A program made the position numbers and the translations under genes. Below are positions 43,487-52,338 of a stretch of 64,000 nt of DNA, in pieces. Below the pieces are notes generated by a model that saw only the letters and a list, made by a program, of their open reading frames with translations, had not been told where the DNA came from and made no database searches. Position 1 is the stretch's first letter, and every line of letters begins with the position of its first letter. The stretch comes from Microbacterium ulmi (GTDB lineage: Bacteria; Actinomycetota; Actinomycetes; Actinomycetales; Microbacteriaceae), in assembly GCF_011759705.1 (NCBI RefSeq), contig NZ_JAAOZF010000001.1, forward strand, positions 372,001 to 436,000, read 5' to 3'.

Positions 43487-43813
43487 CTATTCCGCAGCCG
43501 GCGGCGGCCCCGCCCGCGCCGACGCGCTCACGACGAGCACGCCGAAGCGCGCCGAGACCGTCACGGTCGCGACGAGTCCGTCGACCCGGCAGTCGGCGAC
43601 GACGGCGTCTCCTGTCGCCGCCAGCTCGGCCGCGCGTTCGCACGGAACGCCGTCGACCGCACCCGAGGCGGCATCCGCGGCGGCCAGGACCGCGGCATCC
43701 GCCGTCGCCGCGAGGCGCTGCCCGAAGGCGGCAGCGCCGGCCATCGAGCACAAGCCCACGGCGAGCGCGGCCGTGCACGCGACGACGCCGACGGCGAGCG
43801 CCGTGCCGGGCAT
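43487..43813 (-). CDS. TadE-like/Rv3654c-like secreted protein
   Basis: This 108-residue protein has one N-terminal membrane helix (ALAVGVVACTAALAVGLCSM) followed by a helical DAAVLAAADAASGA segment and a short beta domain with two cysteines. It resembles Rv3654c, the last gene of the mycobacterial Tad locus, likely a minor pseudopilin. The ATG at 43813 is supported by GGAGGAG 5 nt upstream. Confidence 0.75.
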   Translation of the reverse strand: MPGTALAVGVVACTAALAVGLCSMAGAAAFGQRLAATADAAVLAAADAASGAVDGVPCERAAELAATGDAVVADCRVDGLVATVTVSARFGVLVVSASARAGPPPAAE

Positions 43814-43868
43814 CAGGCTCCTCCCGTGCGGACGCCGGAACCCGCCCGCGCCGGGGTCGTCGAGCGCA

Positions 43869-44192
43869 TCAGCGCCCTCCCGCGAGCGCGCAGGACGACG
43901 CAGACACGTCGCCGAGCATCGACGCGGCGGATGCCGTGACGCACACGAGGTCTGCGCGCTGCTCGAGGTGGGTGCGTGCGCCGGGGACCGCGTCGGCGAC
44001 GGCTGCGACCGCGCGCGCGTCGGACTCTCCGCGCGCGGCGAGCCGCGCCGCGTCGGCCGCGGCATCCTGCAGCCGTACCGTCGTGGCGCCCGCCGCGAGC
44101 GCTCCCGCCCCCAGGAGGAGCACGAGGCCCACGGCGGGCAGGGCGATCGCGAACTCCGCCGTCGCCGAGCCGCGCTCGCCGAGCGGCCTCAT
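43869..44192 (-). CDS. TadE-family pseudopilin-like protein
   Basis: This 107-residue protein has the TadE pattern: GERGSATAEFAIALPAVGLV, in which GSATAEF resembles a prepilin-peptidase site, then one membrane helix and a small outer domain with two cysteines. TadE-like proteins are minor pilins of tight-adherence systems. Its ATG overlaps the stop of the DUF4244 gene (ATGA). Confidence 0.82.
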   Translation of the reverse strand: MRPLGERGSATAEFAIALPAVGLVLLLGAGALAAGATTVRLQDAAADAARLAARGESDARAVAAVADAVPGARTHLEQRADLVCVTASAASMLGDVSASSCALAGGR

Positions 44193-44383
44193 GCCACCGT
44201 GAGCGCGCGTCGCACGAGATCGGTCAGGATGCCGCGCACCTCGTCTGAGCGCATGATGACGACCAGGAGGCCGGCGAACGCGACGGCGGCCATCGTCGCG
44301 ATGGCGTACTCGGCCGTCGCGGCGCCCGTGTCGTCGAGGAAGAGGCGGGCGGCACGGCGGTGGGTGAGGGGTGGGAAGGACAT
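44189..44383 (-). CDS. DUF4244 protein, probable Flp-like pilin
   Basis: This 64-residue protein has DDTGAATAEYAIATMAAVAF, where GAATAEYAI is the Flp prepilin motif before a membrane helix, and a short tail. It is probably the major Flp-type pilin. I chose the ATG at 44383 because AAGGAG lies 7 nt upstream; an ATG at 44401 lies before that site. It lies between tadC-like and tadE-like genes. Confidence 0.82.
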   Translation of the reverse strand: MSFPPLTHRRAARLFLDDTGAATAEYAIATMAAVAFAGLLVVIMRSDEVRGILTDLVRRALTVA

Positions 44384-44437
44384 GTTCTGCTCCTTATTCA
44401 TTGGGGTGGACTGCGGGCACGACTGCGGGACGGGGGA

Positions 44438-45316
44438 TCACACCGTGAGCGACATCGTCGACATGACGCTGAGGATCATCGGCGCGACGCCGAGGAGGAG
44501 GAAGGCGGGAAGCGTGCAGACGCCGAGGGGCAGCAGCAGCCGAGACGAGAGCTTCGCGGCTCGAAGGCGCCCGTCGACGCGGGCACGGTGACGGGCGTGG
44601 GATGCCGCGGCCCGCAGCAGCTCGACGGCCGGCACACCGGCCGACCGCGACAGCGCGAGGACGCGCTCGGCCTCGGCGTCGGGGGCCCCGGCGCCGGACT
44701 CGGCGAGGAGCGCGCGCGCTCGATCGAGCGAGACCCCTCCGCTCAGCGCGATCGCGAGGAGCTCGGCGCCGAGTCCGGCAGCCGTGTCGCCGGCACCCGC
44801 CCGGCGCACGAGCAGCGCTGTCCATCGGTGCGCCGCGACCAGGAGCGCCAGTCCGGCGCCGAGGCAGGCGAGTCCCGCGGGGTGCGTCAGCAGGACCGCG
44901 AGCGTGTCGAACCCGAGCGCGGCGCCGAGCCCGATCGTGACGAGCGGCAGCCAGCCCATGAGCTTCGCGGTGCCGGCGGGCTCGGCGAGGGCGATCCGCA
45001 CCTGATCCGCGGTCTCCTGCGCGTCGCGGAGCACAGCGGCGAAGCCGCGGAGCGTCTCGGCCAGCGGCGCGCCGACGGTCGCCGCGACCGACCACGCCGC
45101 GCCCACGTCCGCCCACGCGCCGCCGTCCGCCGCGATGGCGGCGGGAAGCGGCATCCCCTCGTCGAGCCGCTCCCTCATGCGGAGCGCGACGGGATCGCCC
45201 GCCTCGGCGAGGTGCGTCCACGCTCGCGCGGGCGAGACGCCGGCCTGCAGCAGGACCGCGAGTCGCAGCACGGCGTCGGGCGCGGCCGCCGGGTCGCCCT
45301 TCACCGCGCGAGCCAT
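44438..45316 (-). CDS. Type II secretion F-family protein, TadB/TadC-like
   Basis: This 292-residue membrane protein is the platform protein of the Tad machine. The F-domain pattern is at about 130-290, with LLAIALSGGVSLDRARALLA and helices LMGWLPLVTIGLGAALGFDT and LLLPLGVCTLPAFLLLGVAP. A second cytoplasmic F-like half precedes it (AAPDAVLRLAVLLQAGVSPA), so TadB and TadC functions may be combined. Overlaps tadA by 16 nt. Confidence 0.85.
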   Translation of the reverse strand: MARAVKGDPAAAPDAVLRLAVLLQAGVSPARAWTHLAEAGDPVALRMRERLDEGMPLPAAIAADGGAWADVGAAWSVAATVGAPLAETLRGFAAVLRDAQETADQVRIALAEPAGTAKLMGWLPLVTIGLGAALGFDTLAVLLTHPAGLACLGAGLALLVAAHRWTALLVRRAGAGDTAAGLGAELLAIALSGGVSLDRARALLAESGAGAPDAEAERVLALSRSAGVPAVELLRAAASHARHRARVDGRLRAAKLSSRLLLPLGVCTLPAFLLLGVAPMILSVMSTMSLTV

Positions 45317-46377
45317 GGCAGCTCCTCCATCGCAAGGCGCCCGTCGGGCGCGACGACGGGTCGCCCCGCCCCCGCCAGCCGCCGCACGCCGTCGGCGCCG
45401 CGGGCGACGTGCAGGACGCAGCCCACGGCGCTGGCCGCCTGACGCGCGAGCGCACGATCGTCGAGTCCGCACAGCGCCGCGAGCGCCTCGAGGCGCGCGG
45501 GGACGTCGGCGAGCCCGTTGGCGTGCACCGTCCCCGCGCCGCCGTCGTGTCCCGTGTTGAGCGCGGAGAGGAGCTCGCGCACCTCCTCGCCGCGGCACTC
45601 GCCGACGATGAGCCGGTCGGGGCGCATCCGCAGCGCTTCGCGCACGAGCCGGGCGAGCCCGATGCCGCCCGCACCCTCGAGGTTCGGCTGGCGCGCCTCG
45701 AGCCGGACGTGGTGGGGGTGATCGATGCGCAGCTCCGCCACGTCTTCGATCGTGACGATGCGCTCCCCCTCGGACGCCTCGGCGAGGAGCGCGGCGAGAA
45801 GCGTCGTCTTGCCCGCCCCCGCTGCCCCGCTCACGAGGAGGTTCTCCCGTCGCGCGACGAGCGCCTCGAGCTGCTCGCGGACGGCCGCATCGAACATGCC
45901 CCGCCGCTCGAGATCGATCAGACGCGGCGCGGCGAGCCTGGGCACGCGGATCGAGATGGCCGTGCCCTCGGCCGAGATGGGGGGCAGCACGGCGTGCACG
46001 CGGATGCCGCCGTCGAGCCGGACGTCGACACAGGGAGCGGCATCGTCGATATGTCTGCCTCCGAGCGCGATCAGCGCCGTCGCGAGCTCTCGCACGTCGG
46101 CCTCGGTCGTGCGCCAGCCGGCGACCCGGCGCGGCCCCGCGCCGCGGTCGACGTACAGGCCCGCGGCCCCGTTCACGAACAGGTCGGTGACGTCGGAGTC
46201 GTCGAGGAACGGGGCGAGCGCGCCGAGAGCGGGATGCCGCGCCACGACCGCCCGCGGAGCAGGAGGCTCACCCGGCGCCGGCGCATGCGTCATGCCGGGG
46301 AGCTCGAGGACCGCGCCGTCGTGCCGGGCACCCGCGGCGCGGGGTGCGCGGGGCTGGACGACGAACGGCTCGGGCAT
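45301..46377 (-). CDS. tadA: TadA/CpaF-type secretion ATPase
   Basis: This 358-residue ATPase drives assembly of Flp pili. Walker A is SGAAGAGKTTLL (about residue 181), Walker B is in PDRLIVGECRG and the His-box is TGHDGGAGTVHANG. The N-terminal all-beta part has TDLFVNGAAGLYVDRG. A second ATG 28 residues in (MTHAPAPGEP) is possible. It heads the leftward Tad locus. Usual Tad genes for a prepilin peptidase and a tadZ/ssd protein are not next to it; an Ssd protein often precedes in mycobacteria. Confidence 0.9.
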   Translation of the reverse strand: MPEPFVVQPRAPRAAGARHDGAVLELPGMTHAPAPGEPPAPRAVVARHPALGALAPFLDDSDVTDLFVNGAAGLYVDRGAGPRRVAGWRTTEADVRELATALIALGGRHIDDAAPCVDVRLDGGIRVHAVLPPISAEGTAISIRVPRLAAPRLIDLERRGMFDAAVREQLEALVARRENLLVSGAAGAGKTTLLAALLAEASEGERIVTIEDVAELRIDHPHHVRLEARQPNLEGAGGIGLARLVREALRMRPDRLIVGECRGEEVRELLSALNTGHDGGAGTVHANGLADVPARLEALAALCGLDDRALARQAASAVGCVLHVARGADGVRRLAGAGRPVVAPDGRLAMEELPWLAR

Positions 46378-46808
46378 GCGTCGACGCTAAGGCGGCGCCT
46401 GCAGCGGCGCGCGGCATCCGCTCTCCGCCGTGGAGGGCACGACTAGAGCGCCTTCTGGGGAGGAGTGCCTGCGAGGCCTCGGGTCGAACGCGGCCACCCC
46501 GGAAAACGAGGGGCGGCATCCCATGGGGGGAATGGGATGCCGCCACGCGCGACATCCGATTTCGGGGGGGGTGGTCCGGATGCCGCAATGCCAGAATCGA
46601 ATGTTCGGCCGGGATTGAGCATACGCAACTTGTCGCAACGTTTTCAAACAATCTCGACCACTTGCCGAGTGATATATCAGTGGTGTCGCGGACGGCGTGC
46701 ACCACCCACTATCGGAGGTGGTGACACGAGCCTCGTCTGGGTAAATTGCTCGTGGCATCGACCCCCGGACACGGACTCGTCCACTCCGCACGCAAAGGAG
46801 CGCGCTGT
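46378..46808. promoter_or_regulatory. Divergent control region of tadA and acs
   Basis: This 431-bp gap has no gene. It holds a perfect 13-bp stem GGCGGCATCCCAT/ATGGGATGCCGCC around a GGGGGGA-type loop (46512-46544), an AT-rich stretch (about 46610-46685), unusual here, with the perfect palindrome TGATATATCA (46670-46679), and a candidate -10 TAAATT (46741-46746). AAGGAG stands 8 nt before acs. The palindrome and AT-rich block are probably regulator sites for acs. Confidence 0.55.
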
Positions 46809-48776
46809 ATGACCAGCCAGATCGACCACCTCCTCACCGAGAACCGCCGTTTCGCCCCTCCTGCGGCCTTCGCAGCGGACGCCGTCGCCACGGCGGCGCT
46901 GTACGAGGAGGCCGCAGCCGACCGCGAGGCCTTCTGGGCGCACCGTGCACGCGAGCTGCACTGGCACACGCCTTTCACGGAGGTGCTCGACTGGTCGACA
47001 CCCCCCTTCGCGAAGTGGTTCGCCGACGGAGAGCTCAACGTCGCCTACAACTGCCTCGACCGCCACGTCGAAGCGGGCGACGGCGACCGGGTGGCGCTCC
47101 TGTGGGAGGGCGAGCCCGGCGACTCCCGCCGCGTCACCTACGCGGAGCTGACCGACGAGGTCAAGCGCGTCGCGAACGTGCTGATCGGCCTCGGGGTGGG
47201 GCACGGCGATCGGGTCGCGATCTATCTGCCGATGATCCCGGAGGCGATCGCCGCGATGCTCGCCGTCGCGCGCATCGGCGCGATCCACTCGGTCGTCTTC
47301 GGCGGCTTCTCCGCCGACAGCCTGCGTACCCGCATCGATGACGCGGGCGCCAAGATCGTCATCACGGCCGACGGCGGCTACCGCAAGGGCAAGGTGTCGC
47401 CCCTCAAGCCCGCCGTCGACCTCGCCCTCGACGGCCGCTCGGGCGCCGGCCCGCAGGAGACCGTCGAGCACGTCCTCGTCGTCCGCCGGGGCGGCAACGA
47501 CGTCGCCTGGACGGAGGGCCGCGACCTGTGGTGGCACGACGTCGTGCCCGAGGCGTCCGCCGAGCACGAGGCTCAGCCCTTCCCCGCCGAGAACCCGCTG
47601 TTCATCCTCTATACGTCGGGGACGACCGGCAAGCCCAAGGGCATCCTCCACACGTCGGGCGGATACCTCACGCAGGCGGCGTTCACCAACAAGGTCGTGC
47701 ACGACATCCACCCCTCCACCGACATCTTCTGGTGCACGGCCGACATCGGCTGGATCACGGGCCACTCGTACGTCGCGTACGGACCCCTCGCGAACGGCGC
47801 GACGCAGGTGCTCTACGAGGGAACCCCCGACACGCCCCATCCGGGGCGCTGGTGGGAGATCGTCGAGAAGTACGGCGTCACGATCCTCTACACCGCCCCG
47901 ACCGCCATCCGGTCGTTCATGAAGATCGGGCGGAAGATCCCCAGGAAGTTCGACCTGTCGTCGCTGCGCCTGCTCGGCTCGGTGGGCGAGCCGATCAACC
48001 CCGAGGCGTGGATGTGGTACCACAAGATCATCGGCGGCAAGACGGCGCCGATCGTCGACACGTGGTGGCAGACCGAGACGGGGGCCATCATGGTGTCGGC
48101 GCTCCCGGGCGTCACCGAGACGAAGCCCGGCAGCGCGCAGGTGCCGCTCCCCGGCATCGCGATCGACGTCGTCGACGAGGACGGCACGCACGTCGGCAAC
48201 GGCAACGGCGGTCTTCTCGTGGTCACGAAGCCGTGGCCGAGCATGCTCCGAGGCATCTGGGGCGACCCCGAACGGTTCAAGGAGACGTACTGGGACAAGT
48301 TCGAGAAGCAGGGCTACTACTTCGCAGGTGACGGAGCCCGTCTCGACGACGACGGCGACGTGTGGTTCCTCGGCCGCGTCGACGACGTCATGAACGTCTC
48401 GGGGCACCGGCTCTCGACGACCGAGATCGAGTCGGCGCTCGTCGGGAACGAGGCCGTCGCCGAGGCGGCCGTCGTGGGGGCGTCCGACGAGACGACGGGG
48501 CAGGCGGTCGTCGCGTTCGTCATCGTGAAGGAGTCGTATCTCGCCGAGCATCCGATCGACGGCCTCGGGAACACGCTGCGCCTGTGGGTCGGCGAGCAGA
48601 TCGGCCCCATCGCGCGGCCGCGCGACATCTACATCGTGGGTGAGCTCCCCAAGACGCGCTCGGGAAAGATCATGCGGCGCCTGCTGCGGGATGTCGCGGA
48701 GGGCCGCGAGGTCGGCGACACGACGACGCTCGCCGACACGGCGGTCATGAGCGTCATCTCCGCGCAGGTGAAGTGA
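46809..48776 (+). CDS. acs: Acetyl-CoA synthetase
   Basis: This 655-residue enzyme activates acetate to acetyl-CoA through acetyl-AMP. It has YTSGTTGKPKG (about residue 267), DTWWQTETGAI, WFLGRVDDVMNVSGHRLST and the C-terminal PKTRSGKIMRRLLR, whose lysine is the usual acetylation target. The ATG at 46809 has AAGGAG 8 nt upstream. The gene lies between the Tad and ponA loci, an order also seen on the mycobacterial chromosome. A long AT-rich upstream region suggests tight transcriptional control. Confidence 0.96.
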   Translation: MTSQIDHLLTENRRFAPPAAFAADAVATAALYEEAAADREAFWAHRARELHWHTPFTEVLDWSTPPFAKWFADGELNVAYNCLDRHVEAGDGDRVALLWEGEPGDSRRVTYAELTDEVKRVANVLIGLGVGHGDRVAIYLPMIPEAIAAMLAVARIGAIHSVVFGGFSADSLRTRIDDAGAKIVITADGGYRKGKVSPLKPAVDLALDGRSGAGPQETVEHVLVVRRGGNDVAWTEGRDLWWHDVVPEASAEHEAQPFPAENPLFILYTSGTTGKPKGILHTSGGYLTQAAFTNKVVHDIHPSTDIFWCTADIGWITGHSYVAYGPLANGATQVLYEGTPDTPHPGRWWEIVEKYGVTILYTAPTAIRSFMKIGRKIPRKFDLSSLRLLGSVGEPINPEAWMWYHKIIGGKTAPIVDTWWQTETGAIMVSALPGVTETKPGSAQVPLPGIAIDVVDEDGTHVGNGNGGLLVVTKPWPSMLRGIWGDPERFKETYWDKFEKQGYYFAGDGARLDDDGDVWFLGRVDDVMNVSGHRLSTTEIESALVGNEAVAEAAVVGASDETTGQAVVAFVIVKESYLAEHPIDGLGNTLRLWVGEQIGPIARPRDIYIVGELPKTRSGKIMRRLLRDVAEGREVGDTTTLADTAVMSVISAQVK

Positions 48777-48827
48777 CGTTCATCCGACGACCGAACGGAC
48801 GACTGCGAGCGGTCGGGTGAGCGCGGA

Positions 48828-48891
48828 GGGATGCCTCCGCCAAAGCAATAGGGTGCAGGGGTCCCCGCTCCTGCCTGGGTGGAGGCATCCC
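48828..48891. terminator. Nested hairpin between acs and ridA
   Basis: GGGATGCCTCC (48828-48838) pairs perfectly with GGAGGCATCCC (48881-48891), enclosing a smaller GCAGG/CCTGC stem. It lies between two convergent genes and may stop both transcripts. Confidence 0.5.
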
Positions 48892-48913
48892 GGAGCGCGT
48901 TGCCAGAGCGAAG

Positions 48914-49381
48914 TCAGGCGTACGAGAAGACGACCTCGACCTCGACGGGGCTGTCGAGCGGCAGCACCGGAACGCCGACGGCGGACCGGGCGTGCTTCCC
49001 CGCGTCGCCGAAGATCTCGCCGAGCACCGCGCTCGCGCCGTTGACGACGCCCGGCTGACCCGTGAACTCGGGGACGGATGCCACGAACCCCGTGACCTTG
49101 ACGACACCCGTGAGGCGGTCGACGCCGCCGACGGCCGCGGCCGCCGCGGCGACGGCGTTGAGCGCGCACTGGCGCGCATAGGAGCCGGCGTCGGATGCGG
49201 GGACGAGTCCGTGCCCCTCGCCGACCTTGCCCGTCGCGGGCAGCGATCCCGAGACCATGGGGAGCTGACCCGCCGTGTAGACGAGGTCGCCGTGCACCTT
49301 CGCCGGGACGTAGGCGGCGACGGGCGGCACGACGTCGGGGAGGTCGATGCCGAGCTCTGCGAGGCGCTGGGAGACAGACAT
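48914..49381 (-). CDS. RidA/YjgF family protein
   Basis: This 155-residue protein has the RidA core (LVYTAGQLPMVSGSLP, ARQCALNAVAAAAAAVGGVD, VVKVTGFVASVPEF) and the C-terminal VPVLPLDSPVEVEVVF. RidA enzymes clear reactive imines; the arginine usual for deaminase activity in the PxxxR stretch is not evident (SAVGVPVLPLDS), so this may be a non-deaminase branch. The ATG overlaps the preceding gene's stop by one base (TGATG). Corresponds in place to mycobacterial Rv3678c. Confidence 0.87.
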   Translation of the reverse strand: MSVSQRLAELGIDLPDVVPPVAAYVPAKVHGDLVYTAGQLPMVSGSLPATGKVGEGHGLVPASDAGSYARQCALNAVAAAAAAVGGVDRLTGVVKVTGFVASVPEFTGQPGVVNGASAVLGEIFGDAGKHARSAVGVPVLPLDSPVEVEVVFSYA

Positions 49382-49632
49382 CAGGCCTGCTCGAGCTGCG
49401 CGGTGTCGTCGAGCTGCGCGGTGTCGTCGAACTGCTTCGCGGCGACGGCCGCGGCATCCAGCCCCGCGTTCGCGGCGCCGCCGCCCGACGGACGCTTGAG
49501 GTACGCGACGAGTCCGCCCTCAGGGCCCTGCACGATCTGCACGAGCTCCCAGCCCTGCTTGCCCCAGTTGTTGAGGATCGCCGCGGTGTTGTGGATGAGA
49601 AGGGGCGTGGTCAGGTACTCCCACGTGGTCAT
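49381..49632 (-). CDS. Small DUF4177-like protein with C-terminal repeat
   Basis: This 83-residue protein begins MTTWEYLTTPLLIHN and has the core NNWGKQGWELVQIVQGPEGG typical of DUF4177 proteins, then a short variable tail with an 18-bp tandem repeat in frame (DDTAQLDDTAQLEQA). Function unknown. GGAG lies 5 nt before the ATG. It is coupled to ridA and divergent from the PBP gene; the same small gene next to ridA and ponA2 is common in actinobacteria. Confidence 0.8.
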   Translation of the reverse strand: MTTWEYLTTPLLIHNTAAILNNWGKQGWELVQIVQGPEGGLVAYLKRPSGGGAANAGLDAAAVAAKQFDDTAQLDDTAQLEQA

Positions 49633-49733
49633 CGCTGCTCCAAGAAGATCGGTCGCCGACGGCGGGGGAAGGCGGCACATCACGGTGCGATCGCGCCCGT
49701 GTGCCTGTGAAGGGATCGCCCAGGGTTCTCCCT

Positions 49734-49739
49734 TACGAT
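49734..49739 (+). promoter_or_regulatory. -10 box of leaderless PBP gene
   Basis: TACGAT, 7 nt before the ATG at 49747. Confidence 0.5.
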
Positions 49740-49746
49740 CAACCCT

Positions 49747-52338
49747 ATGCCTGAAACGAAACGGACTGCCAGCGGCGTGCTCGGGGGCCTCGCCGGGCTG
49801 GTCGGCCTCAGCGTCGTCGCCGCGGTTCTGGTCACGGCGACGGTGACTCCGGCGATCGCCGTCAGCGGCACGGCGGCGACGAGCGCGATCTCGATGTTCG
49901 ACAACCTGCCCAAGGTGCTCGACATCGAGAAGCTCATGCTCCCGTCGACGGTCTACGCCAAGGTCGACCCCGGATCCGATCAGTATCAGCCGATCGCGAA
50001 GTTCTACGACCAGAACCGGTCGCCCGTCGCATTCGACGAGATCGCGCCCGTCGTGTACGACTCGATCCTCTCGAGCGAGGACAAGAACTTCTACAAGCAC
50101 GGCGGCATCGACCTCATCGGCACCCTGAGCGCCGTCGTCGACAACGTCCGCGGCCGCGACTCGCGCGGCGGCTCGTCGATCAGCCAGCAGTACGTCAAGA
50201 ACGTCCTGGTGCAGAAGTGCGAGGCCACGGCGGAGACGCAGGAGGCGCTCGACAGCTGCTACACGCAGGCGACGCAGAGCAAGGGCTCGGAGGGCATCCA
50301 GCGCAAGCTCCAGGAGATGCGCTACGCGATCGCGCTCGAGGACAAGTACTCCAAGAACGACATCCTTCTCGGCTACCTCAACATCGCAGGCTTCGGCGGC
50401 ACGACGTACGGCGTCGACGCCGCCGCCCGCTACTACTTCAACGTGCCCGCCGCGCAGCTGAGCCTCAGCCAGGCCGCGACCCTCGCCGGCATGGTGCAGA
50501 ACCCCAACACGTACCGCATCGACAAGCCCGGCGGGTCGACGACCGACAAGGCCGGCAACCCCCTCAACAGCGCCGAGGACGGCTACAAGCTCACGAAGGA
50601 TCGCCGGGACTACGTCCTCACGCGCCTTCTCGCCGACGGCAAGATCACCAAGGAGCAGCACGACGCGGCCCTCGCCGAGCCGATCACGCCGGCGATCACG
50701 CCCGCGACGACGGGCTGCGCCGCGGCGGCGCAGTTCAACGCGGCGTTCTTCTGCCAGTACGTCAAGAACATCATCAAGACGGACACGGCCTTCGGCGAGA
50801 CGCCGGAGGACCGCATGAAGACGCTGCAGCGCGGCGGCCTCGACATCTACACGACCCTCGACTACCGCATCCAGAACACCGCTCAGGACACGATCGCCCA
50901 GAACGCGCCCGCGGCGCTTCCGAACCTCGAGTTCGGCGCGGCGTCCGTGAGCGTCGAGGTCGGCACGGGCCGCATCCTCTCGATGGTGCAGAACAAGAAC
51001 TTCAGCGAGGACGCGAACCTCACGGCCAACGACCACTCGTACACGTCGCTCGTCTACGGCGGCGACTACGCGTACGGCGGCTCGATCGGCTTCGCCGCCG
51101 GTTCGACGTTCAAGCTGTTCACGCTCGTCGACTGGCTCGAGCAGGGTCACTCGCTCAACGAGAACCTCAACGGCAAGTGGCGCGTCATCAAGCGCGTCAA
51201 GAACTCGTGCGAAGGCGACTGGGTCAACACGAGGAACGAGAAGCCGTCGAACTTCGGCATGGGCGGCGGCCGCGTGGGCACGCCCATGCAGTTCACTGCG
51301 GCGTCCCTCAACTCCGGCTACTTCGCGATGGCCGAGAAGCTCGACCTGTGCGACATCGGCAAGGTCGCCGCGAAGATGGGCGTCAAGAACGGCGACGGCA
51401 GCCCGATCAAGATGCCGAACCTCTTCGACATCATCGGCTCCGCCAACGTCGCGCCGATCGACATGGCGGGCGCCTATGCGACGATCGCGAGCAACGGTGT
51501 GTACTGCCAGCCGAAGGCGATCGACCGTGTGACGGATGCCGACGGCAACGATCTCACACCGCCTCAGACGTCATGCTCGCAGGTGCTCGACCCCAAGATC
51601 GCCGCGACCGCCGCCTACGCGCTGCAGGGCGTCATGAACGGTGGGACCGGCGCCGTCTCCAACCCGCGCGACGGCACCCCCCTCATCGGCAAGACCGGCA
51701 CCAACGAGGACACGCAGACCTGGATGGTCGAGTCCTCGACCAAGGTCGCGACGGCGGTGTGGGTCGGCAACACGACGGGCGAGGGCTCGCTGAGCCGGAA
51801 CCGCTCCGGCGGCGTCGCGCTCAACCAGCTGCGCCACCGCATCGCTCCCCCCATCCAGCACGCGGCGAACGAGGCCTACGGCGGGGACAAGTTCCCGGCG
51901 CCCGACCAGGACCTGCTCAAGACCGTCATGACCGACCTGCCCAGCGTCGTCGGCCTGCCCGTCGATCAGGCCAAGCAGACCCTCGAGGACGCCGGCTTCG
52001 ACGTCGTCGTGGGCGACCCGGTCGACTCCGGCGAGGCCGAGGGCATCGTCGCGGCACAGGATCCCGGCGCGGGCAAGGTCGCGGGCGGCACGACCGTCAC
52101 GATCAACCCGAGCAACGGGCAGGGGCTCGCGATCCCCGACGTGACGGGCAGGAACCTCATGGATGCGATCGGGGCCCTCCGCGGCGCAGGGTTCGGCAAC
52201 GTCCAGCCCGGCACGTGCACGGAGGACGACACCGCCACGGGTCAGGGCAAGGTGACGAGCACGAGCCCGCCCGCGGGCACGGTCACGAACCGCAACGCCG
52301 CCATCAGCGTCAACTACTCGCGCGAGCACTGCTCCTAG
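49747..52338 (+). CDS. ponA: Bifunctional penicillin-binding protein with PASTA domains
   Basis: This 863-residue class A PBP polymerises and cross-links peptidoglycan. An N-terminal membrane helix (about 12-38) is followed by the transglycosylase (SSEDKNFYKHGGID with the catalytic Glu; GGSSISQQYVKNVL), the transpeptidase (GSTFKLFTL with the active serine near 458; SLNSGYF; KTGTNEDTQ) and two PASTA domains (LPSVVGLPVDQAKQTLEDAG and IPDVTGRNLMDAIGALRGAG). It fits PonA2/PBP2-type enzymes. It overlaps the phosphoesterase gene by one base. Confidence 0.95.
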   Translation: MPETKRTASGVLGGLAGLVGLSVVAAVLVTATVTPAIAVSGTAATSAISMFDNLPKVLDIEKLMLPSTVYAKVDPGSDQYQPIAKFYDQNRSPVAFDEIAPVVYDSILSSEDKNFYKHGGIDLIGTLSAVVDNVRGRDSRGGSSISQQYVKNVLVQKCEATAETQEALDSCYTQATQSKGSEGIQRKLQEMRYAIALEDKYSKNDILLGYLNIAGFGGTTYGVDAAARYYFNVPAAQLSLSQAATLAGMVQNPNTYRIDKPGGSTTDKAGNPLNSAEDGYKLTKDRRDYVLTRLLADGKITKEQHDAALAEPITPAITPATTGCAAAAQFNAAFFCQYVKNIIKTDTAFGETPEDRMKTLQRGGLDIYTTLDYRIQNTAQDTIAQNAPAALPNLEFGAASVSVEVGTGRILSMVQNKNFSEDANLTANDHSYTSLVYGGDYAYGGSIGFAAGSTFKLFTLVDWLEQGHSLNENLNGKWRVIKRVKNSCEGDWVNTRNEKPSNFGMGGGRVGTPMQFTAASLNSGYFAMAEKLDLCDIGKVAAKMGVKNGDGSPIKMPNLFDIIGSANVAPIDMAGAYATIASNGVYCQPKAIDRVTDADGNDLTPPQTSCSQVLDPKIAATAAYALQGVMNGGTGAVSNPRDGTPLIGKTGTNEDTQTWMVESSTKVATAVWVGNTTGEGSLSRNRSGGVALNQLRHRIAPPIQHAANEAYGGDKFPAPDQDLLKTVMTDLPSVVGLPVDQAKQTLEDAGFDVVVGDPVDSGEAEGIVAAQDPGAGKVAGGTTVTINPSNGQGLAIPDVTGRNLMDAIGALRGAGFGNVQPGTCTEDDTATGQGKVTSTSPPAGTVTNRNAAISVNYSREHCS

